Source: JBGPLJ01 sp963826145 (lineage in GTDB: Bacteria; Pseudomonadota; Gammaproteobacteria; Steroidobacterales; Steroidobacteraceae). From it: 64,000 nucleotides of DNA. The stretch is taken from positions 1,674,001-1,738,000 of the forward strand of contig CAWGVW010000002.1 of NCBI GenBank assembly GCA_963826145.1, read 5' to 3'. A model generated the notes under the pieces. That model saw nothing but the letters and a program-made list of their open reading frames with translations. It searched no databases and was not told the DNA's origin. Both the position numbers and the translations under genes were made by a program. Shown in pieces: positions 35,373 through 45,020 of the stretch; position 1 is the stretch's first letter, and every line of letters begins with the position of its first letter.

Positions 35373-36684
35373 ATGAATCGCACGATGATGGCGGCCAGCG
35401 TCGGGATTCTGCTTGCGGCGACGGCCGTGGGCAGCTGGCAGCCGCAGGCGGGAAAGACGGATACGACACCGATGAATGCCCTCGCGGAGCGCTACGTCAA
35501 GACCGTGCTTGCGCTCGGTCAGCACGACAAGGACTACGTCGACGCCTACTACGGCCCGCCGGAGTGGAAGCGCGAGGCCGACGCCAGCAAGCTCGGCCTC
35601 GATGCGATCGCCGCGCAAGGCCGCGCGGTGCGCGCCGACCTCTCGAAGCTGCACGGCCGGGCAGCGACGAGCTGGAGCCGCCTGCGTCATCAGTACCTCG
35701 ACCGTCAGCTCGCCTCGCTCGACGCGCGCATCCGCATGCTGAAGGGTGAGAAGCTCTCGTTCGACGAGGAGTCGAAGGCACTCTACGACGCGGTCGCCCC
35801 GACGCACCCGGCGTCGCACTATCAGCAGATCCTCGACACGCTCGAGAAGCGCTTTCCTGGACCAGGAACGCTCGCCGCGCGCTACGACGCGTGGCGCCAG
35901 CCATTCGCGATCCCGCGCCAGAAGCTCGACGCCGTCTTTCAGGCGGCCATCAAGGCCTGCCGCGACCGCACGGTGAAGCACGCCACTCTGCCGGCCAACG
36001 AGCGGTTCACGGTCGAGTACGTCACCAACAAGTCGTGGAGCGGCTACAACTGGTATCAGGGCGATTTCCGCAGCCTGATTCAGGTCAACACCGATCTGCC
36101 GATCTACATCGACCGCGCGATCGACCTGGCGTGCCACGAAGGGTATCCGGGGCATCACGTCTACAACGCGCTGCTCGAGAAGCACCTGGTCCGCGACCGC
36201 GGCTGGATGGAGTTCACGGTCTATCCGCTCTTCTCGCCGCAGTCGCTCATCGCCGAAGGGACGGCGAACTACGGCATCGAGATGGCGTTCACCGGACGCC
36301 GAGCGCCTGGCGTTTGAACGCACGGTGCTCTTCCCCGCTGCCGGCCTGGACGCGTCGAAGGCCGCCGAGTATTACGAAGTGCAGGGACTCGTAGACCAGC
36401 TCGCCTATGCCGGCAACGAAGCCGCGCGCGCGTACCTCGACGGCCGGATCTCGGCAGCCGACGCCGCGGCGTAGCTCGAGAAATACGCGATGTACTCACC
36501 CGAGCGCGCGCAGCAGCGCGTGCGGTTCATCGACCAGTATCGCAGCTACGTCATCAACTACAACCTGGGCAAGGACATGGTCCGGCGATTCGTCGAGTCG
36601 CAGAGCGGCGGCGATCCGGCGCGGCGATGGAAGGAGTTCGAGAAGCTCCTGTCGTCACCCAGGCTGCCCTCCGGCCTGCAGTGA
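35373..36684 (+). CDS. DUF885 metallopeptidase-like protein, one frameshift and one stop codon
   Basis: ATG 35373 begins a signal peptide (Ile-Leu-Leu-Ala-Ala-Thr-Ala). The motif Cys-His-Glu-Gly-Tyr-Pro-Gly-His-His at about residue 254 is the DUF885 zinc site (HExxxxH-like). The frame shifts near 36298; the rest is Phe-Glu-Arg-Thr-Val-Leu-Phe and so on. An in-frame TAG at 36472-36474 replaces an expected Trp before Leu-Glu-Lys-Tyr, after which the protein continues (Met-Tyr-Ser-Pro-Glu-Arg-Ala) to the TGA at 36684. Two independent lesions could mean a real pseudogene, but nearby genes suggest sequence error for the shift. Substrate unknown. Confidence 0.72.
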
Positions 36685-36718
36685 TCGCCAGCGCTATCGT
36701 TGGCGTGGCCACGGATTG

Positions 36719-38008
36719 ATGGCTTCGAGGTCGGGACGGGTGTTGCTGGCGGCGGCGATTCTCTGCGTCGCCGGATATGTCTTCGTCTACGCGACCGGGC
36801 GCGCCAGCCCGCCCGTCAGGTCGGACGGCTTCACCTATTACGTCTACCTGCCGTCGTGGTTCCTTTACGGCGACTCGTCGCTCGACGCGGTGGCGCGTGA
36901 CTGCTGCGGCGGCGAGTTCGATCCCTGGACCGCCATCATCCGCTGGCCCGGTACCGGGCGATGGGTCAACGCCCACCCGATCGGCGTCGCCATCCTGCAG
37001 GCGCCCTTCTTTCTCGTTGGCCACGGGCTGACGAAGTGGAGCAACCTCTCGCCCGATGGCTTCACGTTCTACTACCAGCACGCGGCCGGCCTCTCAGGCG
37101 TGTGGTGGACGCTCGCCGGCCTCTTCGTCCTCTGGCGCGCGCTGGCGCGCCGCTTCAGCGATGGCGTGACCGCGGCTACGCTCTCCGCGCTCCTGCTCGG
37201 CACCGGGCTCTATCACTACGCGACCTTCGACAGCTCGTACAGCCACGCCTACTCGTTTTTTCTCCTGGCCGCGTTTCTGTGGCTGACCGACCGGTGGCAC
37301 GAGGACCGGCGCGTGCTGCTCTCGATGCTGCTCGGTCTGGTCGCCGGCCTGATCGTTCTCACACGCCACACGAACGCAATCTTCTTGCTCGTCTTTCCCC
37401 TCTATGGCGTGACGGGCTGGGCCAGCCTGCGCGCAGGCATCGGCCAACTGGCCGCGAGATGGCGAGACCTGGCGGTCATGGTCGTCGCCGGATCGATCGT
37501 CCTCGCACCACAGCTCGCCATCTACTACGAGGCGACCGGGCGCATCTTCATCAGTTCGTATGGCAGCCTGAGCTTCCACTTCCTGTCGCCGCAGCTATGG
37601 GGCGTCCTCTTCAGCGTGCAGAAGGGACTGTTCTTTTGGTCACCGCTGCTGCTCGCGTCAGTCGCGGGTTTTGTCGTGGGCGATCGCGGAAAGCTGCCGT
37701 TCCTCGCGGGCACGGCGGTGGTGATGATCGTCGACACCTACCTCATCGCGAGCTGGTGGGACTGGCAGTTCGGCGCGAGCTACGGCCATCGCGGGTTCAT
37801 CGACGTGCTGCCGCTCCTCGCCTTCGGTCTCGCGGGCTTCTTCGAGTGGAGCGCCGCCGGCGTGACGCGGCGCGCGGCCGTCACGGTGCTGACCACGACG
37901 CTCGTCGCGCTCTCGGTCTTCCAGATGCTCCAGTACTGGAATGGCGTGTTGCCGATGTCGGACCTGACGTGGGAACAGTATCGAGCGATCTTTCTCCGGC
38001 TGCAGTAG
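36719..38008 (+). CDS. GT39-like multispanning membrane glycosyltransferase family protein
   Basis: The protein is 429 aa from ATG 36719, with about 10-11 hydrophobic helices. An extracytoplasmic first loop carries Arg-Ser-Asp-Gly-Phe-Thr-Tyr-Tyr-Val-Tyr-Leu-Pro-Ser, as in PMT/GT39 and GT83 enzymes with an early acidic residue. His-Ala-Tyr-Ser-Phe-Phe and Leu-Thr-Arg-His-Thr-Asn-Ala follow further in. It probably uses a polyprenyl-linked sugar, but neither donor nor acceptor can be told. It is followed 20 bases later by a small exported protein, likely in the same operon. Confidence 0.72.
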   Translation: MASRSGRVLLAAAILCVAGYVFVYATGRASPPVRSDGFTYYVYLPSWFLYGDSSLDAVARDCCGGEFDPWTAIIRWPGTGRWVNAHPIGVAILQAPFFLVGHGLTKWSNLSPDGFTFYYQHAAGLSGVWWTLAGLFVLWRALARRFSDGVTAATLSALLLGTGLYHYATFDSSYSHAYSFFLLAAFLWLTDRWHEDRRVLLSMLLGLVAGLIVLTRHTNAIFLLVFPLYGVTGWASLRAGIGQLAARWRDLAVMVVAGSIVLAPQLAIYYEATGRIFISSYGSLSFHFLSPQLWGVLFSVQKGLFFWSPLLLASVAGFVVGDRGKLPFLAGTAVVMIVDTYLIASWWDWQFGASYGHRGFIDVLPLLAFGLAGFFEWSAAGVTRRAAVTVLTTTLVALSVFQMLQYWNGVLPMSDLTWEQYRAIFLRLQ

Positions 38009-38028
38009 GCTCTCGGTACACCCCTACG

Positions 38029-38457
38029 ATGAAGCGACTCGCCCTTGTCTGCATCGTGCTCGCCGGGATTGCGGCAGCCCTCGCGTACCTGCGCGATCCG
38101 CCGTGGCTGGAGCACATGGAATCCGGTTTCCGCCGCTGGGAGACGGCGGCTGACGGCACCCGCTATCGCTGGACCGGGGGACATGCGTCGTTCTTCGTGC
38201 CGGCGACCGCGACCGCGATCGTGATCCCGACGCGCACGACGTTCGACGACCCAGGCCAGCCCCCGATCCTCGTGTCGATCACGATTGACGACCGGCCCGC
38301 GGACGAGTTCGTACTGCGTGATGACGAGTGGCGACAGCACGAACTCCTGCTGCCCCCGCCAGGTCCGCGGCGGCTGCGCCGCATCGACGTCCGGGCCGAC
38401 CGGCTCCGGCACGGACTGCGGGGCGTGCAGGTCGGCGAAGTCAGGGTGGTGCAGTGA
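38029..38457 (+). CDS. Hypothetical exported or membrane-anchored beta-rich protein (142 aa)
   Basis: ATG 38029 starts a hydrophobic N-terminus (residues 3-20) that could be a signal anchor. The rest is beta-rich with many Arg/Asp pairs and a Trp-Thr-Gly-Gly-His-Ala-Ser-Phe-Phe-Val-Pro segment. The shape resembles the small lectin-like domain found beside membrane glycosyltransferases, but I cannot name a family. It directly follows the GT39-like gene, and the two are probably cotranscribed. A half copy of a hairpin repeat follows. Confidence 0.6.
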   Translation: MKRLALVCIVLAGIAAALAYLRDPPWLEHMESGFRRWETAADGTRYRWTGGHASFFVPATATAIVIPTRTTFDDPGQPPILVSITIDDRPADEFVLRDDEWRQHELLLPPPGPRRLRRIDVRADRLRHGLRGVQVGEVRVVQ

Positions 38458-38483
38458 GGGTGACGGGGCTCGGCCAGGTTAGG

Positions 38484-38535
38484 CGTCCAAGAGCCTCTCA
38501 CCGCACAGGACGCCGAGGGCGCTGAGAAAAGACCA
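38484..38535 (+). repeat. Half copy of the GTCCAAGAGCCTCTCACCG repeat
   Basis: Only the left arm (GTCCAAGAGCCTCTCACCGC, then ACGCCGAGGGCGCTGAGA) is present. It is nearly identical to the arm at 35236, but no right arm follows. Confidence 0.75.
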
Positions 38536-38551
38536 TTAGGGGAGCGCAAGA

Positions 38552-39527
38552 ATGAAAGCAATCGAGATCTCGGCACCAGGCGGCCCGGAAGTCCTGCGTC
38601 TGGTCGATCGGCCGGCACCCACTCCCGCACCTGGCGAACTGCTGGTGCGAGTCGAGGCCGCCGGTGTGAATCGGCCAGACATCCTCCAGCGGTTAGGCCA
38701 ATATCCTCCGCCACCTGGCGTGTCGGACCTGCCGGGGCTCGAGATCGCCGGAACCGTCGCGGCCATCGGCCCGGACGTCGTGCGCTGGCGAGAGGGTGAC
38801 TGCGTGTGCGCGCTCGTCGCGGGCGGCGGCTATGCCGAGTACTGTGTCGTGCCGGAACCTCAAGCGCTGCCGCTGCCCCACGGCTACCGGCCCCGCGAGG
38901 CCGCAGCTGTTCCCGAGACGTTCTTCACCGTCTGGACCAACCTGTTCGATCGCGGCAAGCTCGGCGAGGGCGAGACGGTCCTGATTCACGGCGGCTCGAG
39001 TGGCATCGGTACGACCGCCATCCAGCTGGCGCGAGCCTTCGGCGCCACCGTGCTGGCAACCGCGGGCTCAGACGCCAAGTGCGCCGCCTGCGAGCGACTC
39101 GGCGCGCGGACTACCAACTACCGCACCGCTGACTTTGTTGCGGCGGTCCGCGATTCGACTGGCAACAAGGGCGTCGACGTCATACTCGACATCGTCGGCG
39201 GCGACTATCTCCAGCGCAACATCGAGTGCCTGGCGATGCACGGCCGCCTGATCCAGATTGGTCTTCTCGGAGGCTCGCGCGCCGACATCAACCTCCGGCT
39301 GGTGATGCAGAAACGGCTCACGATCACCGGGTCGACGCTTGCGGACGCGAAGTATCGCCGAGAAGGGCGCCATCGCCAGGGACCTCGAGGCAAGAGTCTG
39401 GCCGCTTCTGGCGTCCAGACAGGTGGCCCCGGTGATCGACCGCACGCTACCGTTGAACGAGGCCGCCGAGGCGCACCGCCTGCTCGAATCCGGCGAAGCG
39501 ATCGGAAAAATTGTGCTGGTTCCGTAA
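38552..39527 (+). CDS. Zinc-independent quinone oxidoreductase (PIG3-like MDR family), one frameshift
   Basis: The frame starts Met-Lys-Ala-Ile-Glu-Ile. It contains Ala-Ala-Gly-Val-Asn-Arg-Pro-Asp, Ala-Val-Pro-Glu-Thr-Phe-Phe-Thr-Val-Trp-Thr-Asn, and the NADPH loop Gly-Gly-Ser-Ser-Gly-Ile-Gly-Thr-Thr-Ala. No zinc ligands are present, as usual for quinone reductases and human PIG3. Near 39340 the frame shifts; the true C-terminus (Ile-Ala-Arg-Asp-Leu-Glu-Ala, Gly-Lys-Ile-Val-Leu-Val-Pro) ends at 39527. It would reduce quinones with NADPH in the cytoplasm. Confidence 0.85.
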
Positions 39528-39554
39528 GTCGCGGCCGTAATCGAACCTGACACG

Positions 39555-39935
39555 TCAGCCGACGGTGTCGCGATGCCGGCGCAGGTACACGAGCCAGATG
39601 CCTGCCACGACGACGCCAAGCGTCGCGAGCGGCAGCTTGTCACCCGGCATCGTCTGGTGCGGCAGCACCGACCAATAGAACGACTGCACGGTCGCCACGG
39701 CCGACGCCACGAGCGCGGCGCGCGCCAGCAACAGCCCTGACGGCATCGCGTTCGAGAGTGCTCGAACTGCCGCCACCGCCAGGGCCGCGACCGCGCCATG
39801 AAAGAGCAGCTCGATCACCCCCGGCACGCCGCGCAGCCCGAGGGATGACAGCGTCGATGGGACCTCGATCGCAAAATCAAGTGGCCGCCAGACGAGCAGC
39901 GTCGCGCACAGCAGCCATCTCACACCACGAGCCAT
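39555..39935 (-). CDS. Small four-helix membrane protein, hypothetical
   Basis: The 126-aa protein has four hydrophobic helices of similar length and short loops, ending Tyr-Leu-Arg-Arg-His-Arg-Asp. There is no catalytic motif. It lies 36 bases downstream of the VWA protein gene on the same strand, so cotranscription is possible. It resembles uncharacterised DUF-type integral membrane proteins of about this size. Confidence 0.6.
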   Translation of the reverse strand: MARGVRWLLCATLLVWRPLDFAIEVPSTLSSLGLRGVPGVIELLFHGAVAALAVAAVRALSNAMPSGLLLARAALVASAVATVQSFYWSVLPHQTMPGDKLPLATLGVVVAGIWLVYLRRHRDTVG

Positions 39936-39971
39936 CGGTCGAGAGTGTACGTCTTCCGCCGCGCAAGGCGA

Positions 39972-41894
39972 TCACCGCCCGCTCTGCGGGGACGTCAGAT
40001 TCTGCGCATCGAGCGCCGCCGCGAGCTCGACGAGGCGCACGAACTCCGCGCGATAGCCGTCGGGGTCGTCGCCGCGATAGCGCCGCGCCAGCTCCTGTGC
40101 CGTGGACCATGTCGCCTGGCCCTTGAACTCGGACCGCCGCAGCAGCATCCCGAACTCCGCCACCGCCGATGCGAAGCCGAGATGGGGCGTGAGCTCGCCG
40201 ACCCGATCGCGCACGGCGACGGAGATGAGCTTGCTGGTATCGCCGTCGGGCTGCTTGTAGCGCAGCTTGACGGTCATCAGCTCGTCCGATTTCGCGGCCG
40301 AGTTCGGCTGCGCGCCGTCCTGATACTTCAGCGGATCCACGCCAGTGCCCGGAATGGGTTCACCAGGCGGGATGATCTCGTACAGTGCCGTCACGGTGTG
40401 ACCCGCGCCGATCTCGCCCGCATCTTTCTTGTCGTTGTTGAAGTCCTGGTGCGCCAGGATCCGGTTCTCGTATCCGATCAGCTTGTAAGCGCCGACCGCC
40501 CGCGGGTTGAATTCGACCTGAATCTTCACATCCTTCGCCACGGTGATGAGCGTCGCGCCGGCTTCCGCGATGAGCACGCGCCGTGCCTCGTGCAGTGAAT
40601 CCAGATAGGCGTAGTTGCCGTTCCCCTTGTCCGCCAGCTTCTCCATCGTCGAGTCTTTGAGGTTGCCGGTGCCGACGCCGAGGACGGACAGGAAGATCCC
40701 CTTCTCGCGCTTCTCTTCAATCAACCGGATGAGCTCGCCCTGGCTCGTCACGCCGACGTTGAAGTCACCGTCGGTCGCGAGGATGACGCGGTTGATGCCT
40801 TCCTTGAGGAACGAGCGGCTGGCGATGTCATAGGCCAGCTGGATGCCGGCTGCGCCGTTGGTCGAGCCGCCGGGCTGAAGGTCGGCAATGGCCTTTTGGA
40901 TCTCTGCCTTGCGGCTTCCGGGCGTCGACGGCAGCACGAGACCACTCGCGCCCGCATAGACCACGATCGCGACGCGGTCGGCTGGGTTGAGCGTGTCGGC
41001 CAGCATCCGCATGGCGGTTCTGACGAGCGGGAGCTTGTCGGGCTCGTCCATCGAGCCGGAGACGTCGAGCAGGAACACGAGGTTGCGCGGCGGCGTGCGC
41101 TCGGGGGTCATGCGACGCGCCTGCAGCCCAACGAGCGCGAGGCGATGGCGCGGATTCCACGGGCACGCGGCCACTTCGGTCGTAACCGAGAACGGCGCGC
41201 CTTCCGACGAATCCTTGTAGGCGAAGCGGAAGTAGTTGATCAGCTCTTCGACGCGCACGGCGTCTGCGGGCGGCAGCGTGCCCTGATTGAGGAAACGTCG
41301 AACGTTCGAGTACGAGGCGGTGTCGACGTCGATCGAGAACGTGGAGAGCGGGTCGTCACCGACGCGGTGAAAGCGGTTCTCGTCGATCTTGTCGTAGGCC
41401 TCGGTATTGAACGTGGCCGACGGCGCGCGAACCAGTTCGCTAGCGAGCCTCGGTGGTGCGACCGGCATGTTCCCGATCACGCCGGCCGCAACCCCTGCTG
41501 GCACCTCCGGGACCGACTTGGCCTGATCCGTATCAGCTTCAGTCCGCGACGGCCGCGCGAGGGCCAGGCGCACGGCCGCCGTGGGCCGGTCCTTGACCAC
41601 CTCGACGGTCATCGACACCAGTGGGAATCCCGACATCAGGGCGCGGATCTCGTAGACGCCCGCGGCCACCCTCTCGAAACGAAACCCGCCGTCGGCGCCG
41701 GTGACCGTCGTCCGCTCGACGCGCGCGCCGACCCGGAGTTCGACGGTCGCGCCGGCCACGGCGGTCCCGGTGTCGTCCACGACGACGCCCGTCAGGACGC
41801 CGACGGTGGTGGGATTTGCGACCTGCAAGGAACCGACGGCGATCAGGCCGACGGCGACGCAACCGACAAGAAGGGCGGACAGGACCAGACGCAT
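39972..41894 (-). CDS. CarboxypepD_reg-VWA protein (YfbK-like, DUF3520)
   Basis: The protein is 640 aa. A signal peptide or anchor (residues 4-22) precedes a carboxypeptidase-regulatory-like beta domain (about 30-105) with Gly-Ala-Asp-Gly-Gly-Phe-Arg-Phe. The YfbK N-terminal motif Phe-Ser-Ile-Asp-Val-Asp-Thr-Ala-Ser-Tyr follows, then a von Willebrand A domain with the MIDAS start Leu-Asp-Val-Ser-Gly-Ser-Met-Asp (about 265-272), and a DUF3520 tail. It is likely a surface or periplasmic adhesion or assembly protein. The N-terminal carbohydrate-like domain is not in E. coli YfbK and is common in Acidobacteriota. Intact; a perfect 32-bp inverted repeat lies just upstream. Confidence 0.85.
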   Translation of the reverse strand: MRLVLSALLVGCVAVGLIAVGSLQVANPTTVGVLTGVVVDDTGTAVAGATVELRVGARVERTTVTGADGGFRFERVAAGVYEIRALMSGFPLVSMTVEVVKDRPTAAVRLALARPSRTEADTDQAKSVPEVPAGVAAGVIGNMPVAPPRLASELVRAPSATFNTEAYDKIDENRFHRVGDDPLSTFSIDVDTASYSNVRRFLNQGTLPPADAVRVEELINYFRFAYKDSSEGAPFSVTTEVAACPWNPRHRLALVGLQARRMTPERTPPRNLVFLLDVSGSMDEPDKLPLVRTAMRMLADTLNPADRVAIVVYAGASGLVLPSTPGSRKAEIQKAIADLQPGGSTNGAAGIQLAYDIASRSFLKEGINRVILATDGDFNVGVTSQGELIRLIEEKREKGIFLSVLGVGTGNLKDSTMEKLADKGNGNYAYLDSLHEARRVLIAEAGATLITVAKDVKIQVEFNPRAVGAYKLIGYENRILAHQDFNNDKKDAGEIGAGHTVTALYEIIPPGEPIPGTGVDPLKYQDGAQPNSAAKSDELMTVKLRYKQPDGDTSKLISVAVRDRVGELTPHLGFASAVAEFGMLLRRSEFKGQATWSTAQELARRYRGDDPDGYRAEFVRLVELAAALDAQNLTSPQSGR

Positions 41895-41921
41895 GACACA
41901 ACCTCCACAGGGGCCCGATCT

Positions 41922-42001
41922 GTGGGGTCAGGCCGTGAATCGTGAATTGCGCCGACTACGGCCAAAAACGGCGCAATTCACGATTCACGGCCTGACCCCA
42001 C
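41922..42001. repeat. Perfect 32-bp inverted repeat (REP-like)
   Basis: GTGGGGTCAGGCCGTGAATC and the following TGAATTGCGCC-side bases (41922-41953) are complementary without mismatch to 41970-42001 around a 16-base loop. The arm is the same sequence that occurs three times at 19410-19484. It may double as a terminator between two minus-strand genes. Confidence 0.88.
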
Positions 42002-42101
42002 CCAGATCAGGCGTTCGTTGTGCTTGGAACGCTGGTAGAGGGATTCCTTGCAGCCCACCCGCCCGCGAGGTGGGCCTGCTTTATCGTCGACGGGCCACTG
42101 T

Positions 42102-43082
42102 TTACCCCTCGTCGGCTGCGGCGGCCGTTGGGTGGCTCGAACCATGTCCCTGTGAAGCGATGACTTCACAGCCGAGACTGATCCCGAATAGCGCCGCTCC
42201 TGCAAACGCTGGAGCAAGATGGATGGAATTCACGTACCCTTCCGCATAGTGCGTCCCGATCGCGCACCCGAACCCGGCGATGCCGGCGATGGCCATCGCT
42301 TCGTGAAATGCGCGCCTCGGGCGCGAGTAGACCGCACACACCATCACCAGGATCCCGATGGTGGCGAGGCCACCGCCAAAACCGGCTCGGTCGTGGGCGA
42401 TGAGCGGAATGAGGCGGGGATTGACGTCGTCGAGCATCTCCCGGGTGATCCCCATGAAGCCGAGATCTTCGGCGACGAAGACCTCGGTCGTGCCGAGATA
42501 GAGAATCACGAGTCCGGCGAGCGCGATACCGAGACCTGTGGCCAGCAGTCCCCATCGGCCGAGCCGCAAGGGCCAGCGACCAGCCTTCATTTCCTCGCTT
42601 CGGATCCAGGGACTGACCGGGGCTGTGGCCAACCGGCGGGAGTACAGCAATCCTATGGCGAAGGTCGGCAACAACGCCACGGTCGCGGTGGCATGCCAGA
42701 TGTCCAGATAACCGTAACCAAGGTAGGCCAGAAAGCTTGCGAACCCCAGGGTGCCGCTCGCGACGAAGGCCCACCAGGCCCACGCCGCGCCCTCCCGCAA
42801 CGGAAAGGCCGCGAGCCAGAAGTACAGCGTCGCGATGGCGATGAGCGTGCCCCCAAACGCGACCCGGTCGTGAAACATGAACCGCACGACCCGGCAGTCT
42901 GCGACGCGGCACAATTCGGACGCCGACATCCCCAGGTAACTCACGTCATGGGGGAGAAACTCTCGTCGGGACGACACGAAGATCGCGAACGCTCCCGAGA
43001 TGAACAGCGCAACGGCGGTCAACGATAGCGCCGGTCGTCCGTCTCCGATCAGTTCGCGAAGCAGGCCTCGATCGTCAGCCAT
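42102..43082 (-). CDS. Membrane protein with two homologous halves (HDRxxFGG repeats)
   Basis: The protein is 326 aa with about eight hydrophobic helices. Two copies of an extracytoplasmic-type motif occur: a segment ending Phe-His-Asp-Arg-Val-Ala-Phe-Gly-Gly-Thr near residues 70-79 and Ala-His-Asp-Arg-Ala-Gly-Phe-Gly-Gly-Gly near 228-237. Each is preceded by an acidic Leu-Gly-Met or Phe-Met-Gly motif and followed by three helices. The two halves are evidently an internal duplication. I do not know the family's function. The conserved His-Asp-Arg suggests a bound ion or cofactor. It lies 21 bases downstream of parE. Confidence 0.7.
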   Translation of the reverse strand: MADDRGLLRELIGDGRPALSLTAVALFISGAFAIFVSSRREFLPHDVSYLGMSASELCRVADCRVVRFMFHDRVAFGGTLIAIATLYFWLAAFPLREGAAWAWWAFVASGTLGFASFLAYLGYGYLDIWHATATVALLPTFAIGLLYSRRLATAPVSPWIRSEEMKAGRWPLRLGRWGLLATGLGIALAGLVILYLGTTEVFVAEDLGFMGITREMLDDVNPRLIPLIAHDRAGFGGGLATIGILVMVCAVYSRPRRAFHEAMAIAGIAGFGCAIGTHYAEGYVNSIHLAPAFAGAALFGISLGCEVIASQGHGSSHPTAAAADEG

Positions 43083-43103
43083 TCATGGACTCATGCGGCG
43101 TCC

Positions 43104-45020
43104 TCAGACGTCGAGTTCTTCGGCTTCCTCAGCTCTTTCCATGATGAAGCGGAACCTGGCCGACGGGTCCTTGCCCATCAGCTCGTTGATGACCCGATCG
43201 GTCACGATCTGATCCGAGATCTCGACGCGCAACAGCCGTCGGGTCCTGGGGTTGAGGGTCGTCTCCCACAGGACCTTCGGCATCATCTCGCCCAGGCCCT
43301 TGAAGCGCGTGATCTCTGGCTTGCCGCGGCCGTTCCCGTGCAGCTTCAGGATCCGATCGCGGTGCGCATCGTCTAGCGCCCAGAACGTCTCCTTGCCGAC
43401 ATCGATGCGGTAGAGCGGCGGCTGCGCCAGGAAGACGTGACCGCCGGTGATGAGGCCCGGCATGTGCCGGTAGATGAACGTCAGAAGGAGCGTCGCGATG
43501 TGGTGCCCGTCCGAGTCGGCATCGGCGAGGATGATGATCCGGCCGTAGCGCAGGCGTGAGATGTCGAAGTTCTTCCCCAGGCCGCTGCCGAGCGCGGTGA
43601 CGAGATCGGTCAACTCCTTGTTCTCGAGTACCTTCGCGAGCGAGGCGCTCTCGGTGTTCAGCACCTTCCCGCGCAGCGGCAGGATGGCCTGGCGCGCGCG
43701 GTCGCGGCCCTGCTTGGCCGACCCGCCGGCTGAGTCACCCTCGACGATGAAGATCTCGCTGTCGTCGCGGTCAGAGGAACTGCAGTCGCTGAGTTTCCCC
43801 GGAAGCGTCAGACGGCTCGAGGTCGCCGACTTGCGCACGACCTCCTGCTGCGCGGCGCGGCTCGCCTCGCGCGCGCGCGCCGAGAGGATGACCCGCGCGA
43901 TGATCGACTCGGCGACGCTGATGTTCGTGTTCAGCCAGTGTTCGAGCGCCGGCCGCACCTGCGAATCGACCGCCGACATGACTTCCGGGTTGTTGAGGCG
44001 ATCCTTCGTCTGCCCCTGAAACTGCGGCTCCTGCACGAACACGCTGAGCACGACAACCATGCCCTCGCGAATGTCTTCCGCGGTCAGCGTGACGCCCTTC
44101 GGCGACAGGTTGTGCGTCTCGATGAAGTTCCGCACGGCTTTGCCGAGGCCGGCGCGGAACCCGTTCTCGTGCGTCCCACCAGATCCCGTCGGGATGCCGT
44201 TGACGTAACTCCGCACGTGCTCGTCGGTCGACTGCGTCCACTGCAGGGCCAAATCGAGCCGAAGGCCGCTCTCGTCGCTTTCCTTCGCGATGGCGAACGG
44301 AGCTTCGTGCACCGGAACCGCCGACCGCTCGGTCAGAATCTTCTTCAGATAGTCGGTGAGACCCTCGGAGTGCTGGAACACGTCCTTGGCGCCAGTCGCC
44401 TCGTTCTCGAAGGCAATCTTCACGCCCTTGTGCAGGTAGCTCGAGACCTCCAGCCGCTGGCGGATGAGATCGGGGTCAAAATCCACCTTCGGAAAGATGG
44501 TCGTGTCCGGGCGAAAGAACACCGACGTCCCTGTGCCCCGGGCCGGCCCCACTTTCTTCAGGGCACCGACCATCGCGCCCTGCTTGAAGCGCATCTCCCA
44601 CTGCGCGCCGTCGCGCCGGACCGTCGCCACCAGCTCCTTCGACAGGGCGTTGACCACGCTGGCGCCGACGCCGTGGAGGCCGCCGGCCGTCTTGTAGTTG
44701 CCGGCCTCGAACTTGCCGCCGGCATGGAGGGTCGAGAAGATCACCTCGAGCGCGCTCTTCTTCGTCTTGGCATGTTTATCGACCGGGATGCCGCGGCCGT
44801 CGTCGGCAATCGTGATGGACGTGCCGTCCTCGTGCAGCGTGACGGCGATGTTCGAGGCATAGCCGTTCATCGCCTCGTCGATCGAATTGTCGAGGATTTC
44901 CCAGACGAGATGATGCAACCCGCTGCTGCTGACGCCTCCGATGTACATGCCCGGACGCTTGCGAACGGGCTCGAGACCTTCGAGAACGGTGATGTCTTTG
45001 GCTGTGTAAGTGGTCGCCAT
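43104..45020 (-). CDS. parE: DNA topoisomerase IV subunit B (GyrB/ParE family)
   Basis: The protein is 638 aa, intact. The GHKL ATPase has Asp-Asn-Ser-Ile-Asp-Glu-Ala, Asp-Asp-Gly-Arg-Gly-Ile-Pro and the Gly-Gly-Leu-His-Gly-Val-Gly-Ala lid. A transducer domain follows, then the TOPRIM domain with Val-Glu-Gly-Asp-Ser-Ala-Gly-Gly-Ser-Ala-Lys and Asp-Ala-Asp-Ser-Asp-Gly-His-His. The short length without the large gammaproteobacterial GyrB insert fits ParE or a non-proteobacterial GyrB. Its likely partner, a ParC/GyrA-type gene, lies 10 kb away at 54855. It is divergent from the DUF4159 gene. Confidence 0.88.
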   Translation of the reverse strand: MATTYTAKDITVLEGLEPVRKRPGMYIGGVSSSGLHHLVWEILDNSIDEAMNGYASNIAVTLHEDGTSITIADDGRGIPVDKHAKTKKSALEVIFSTLHAGGKFEAGNYKTAGGLHGVGASVVNALSKELVATVRRDGAQWEMRFKQGAMVGALKKVGPARGTGTSVFFRPDTTIFPKVDFDPDLIRQRLEVSSYLHKGVKIAFENEATGAKDVFQHSEGLTDYLKKILTERSAVPVHEAPFAIAKESDESGLRLDLALQWTQSTDEHVRSYVNGIPTGSGGTHENGFRAGLGKAVRNFIETHNLSPKGVTLTAEDIREGMVVVLSVFVQEPQFQGQTKDRLNNPEVMSAVDSQVRPALEHWLNTNISVAESIIARVILSARAREASRAAQQEVVRKSATSSRLTLPGKLSDCSSSDRDDSEIFIVEGDSAGGSAKQGRDRARQAILPLRGKVLNTESASLAKVLENKELTDLVTALGSGLGKNFDISRLRYGRIIILADADSDGHHIATLLLTFIYRHMPGLITGGHVFLAQPPLYRIDVGKETFWALDDAHRDRILKLHGNGRGKPEITRFKGLGEMMPKVLWETTLNPRTRRLLRVEISDQIVTDRVINELMGKDPSARFRFIMERAEEAEELDV

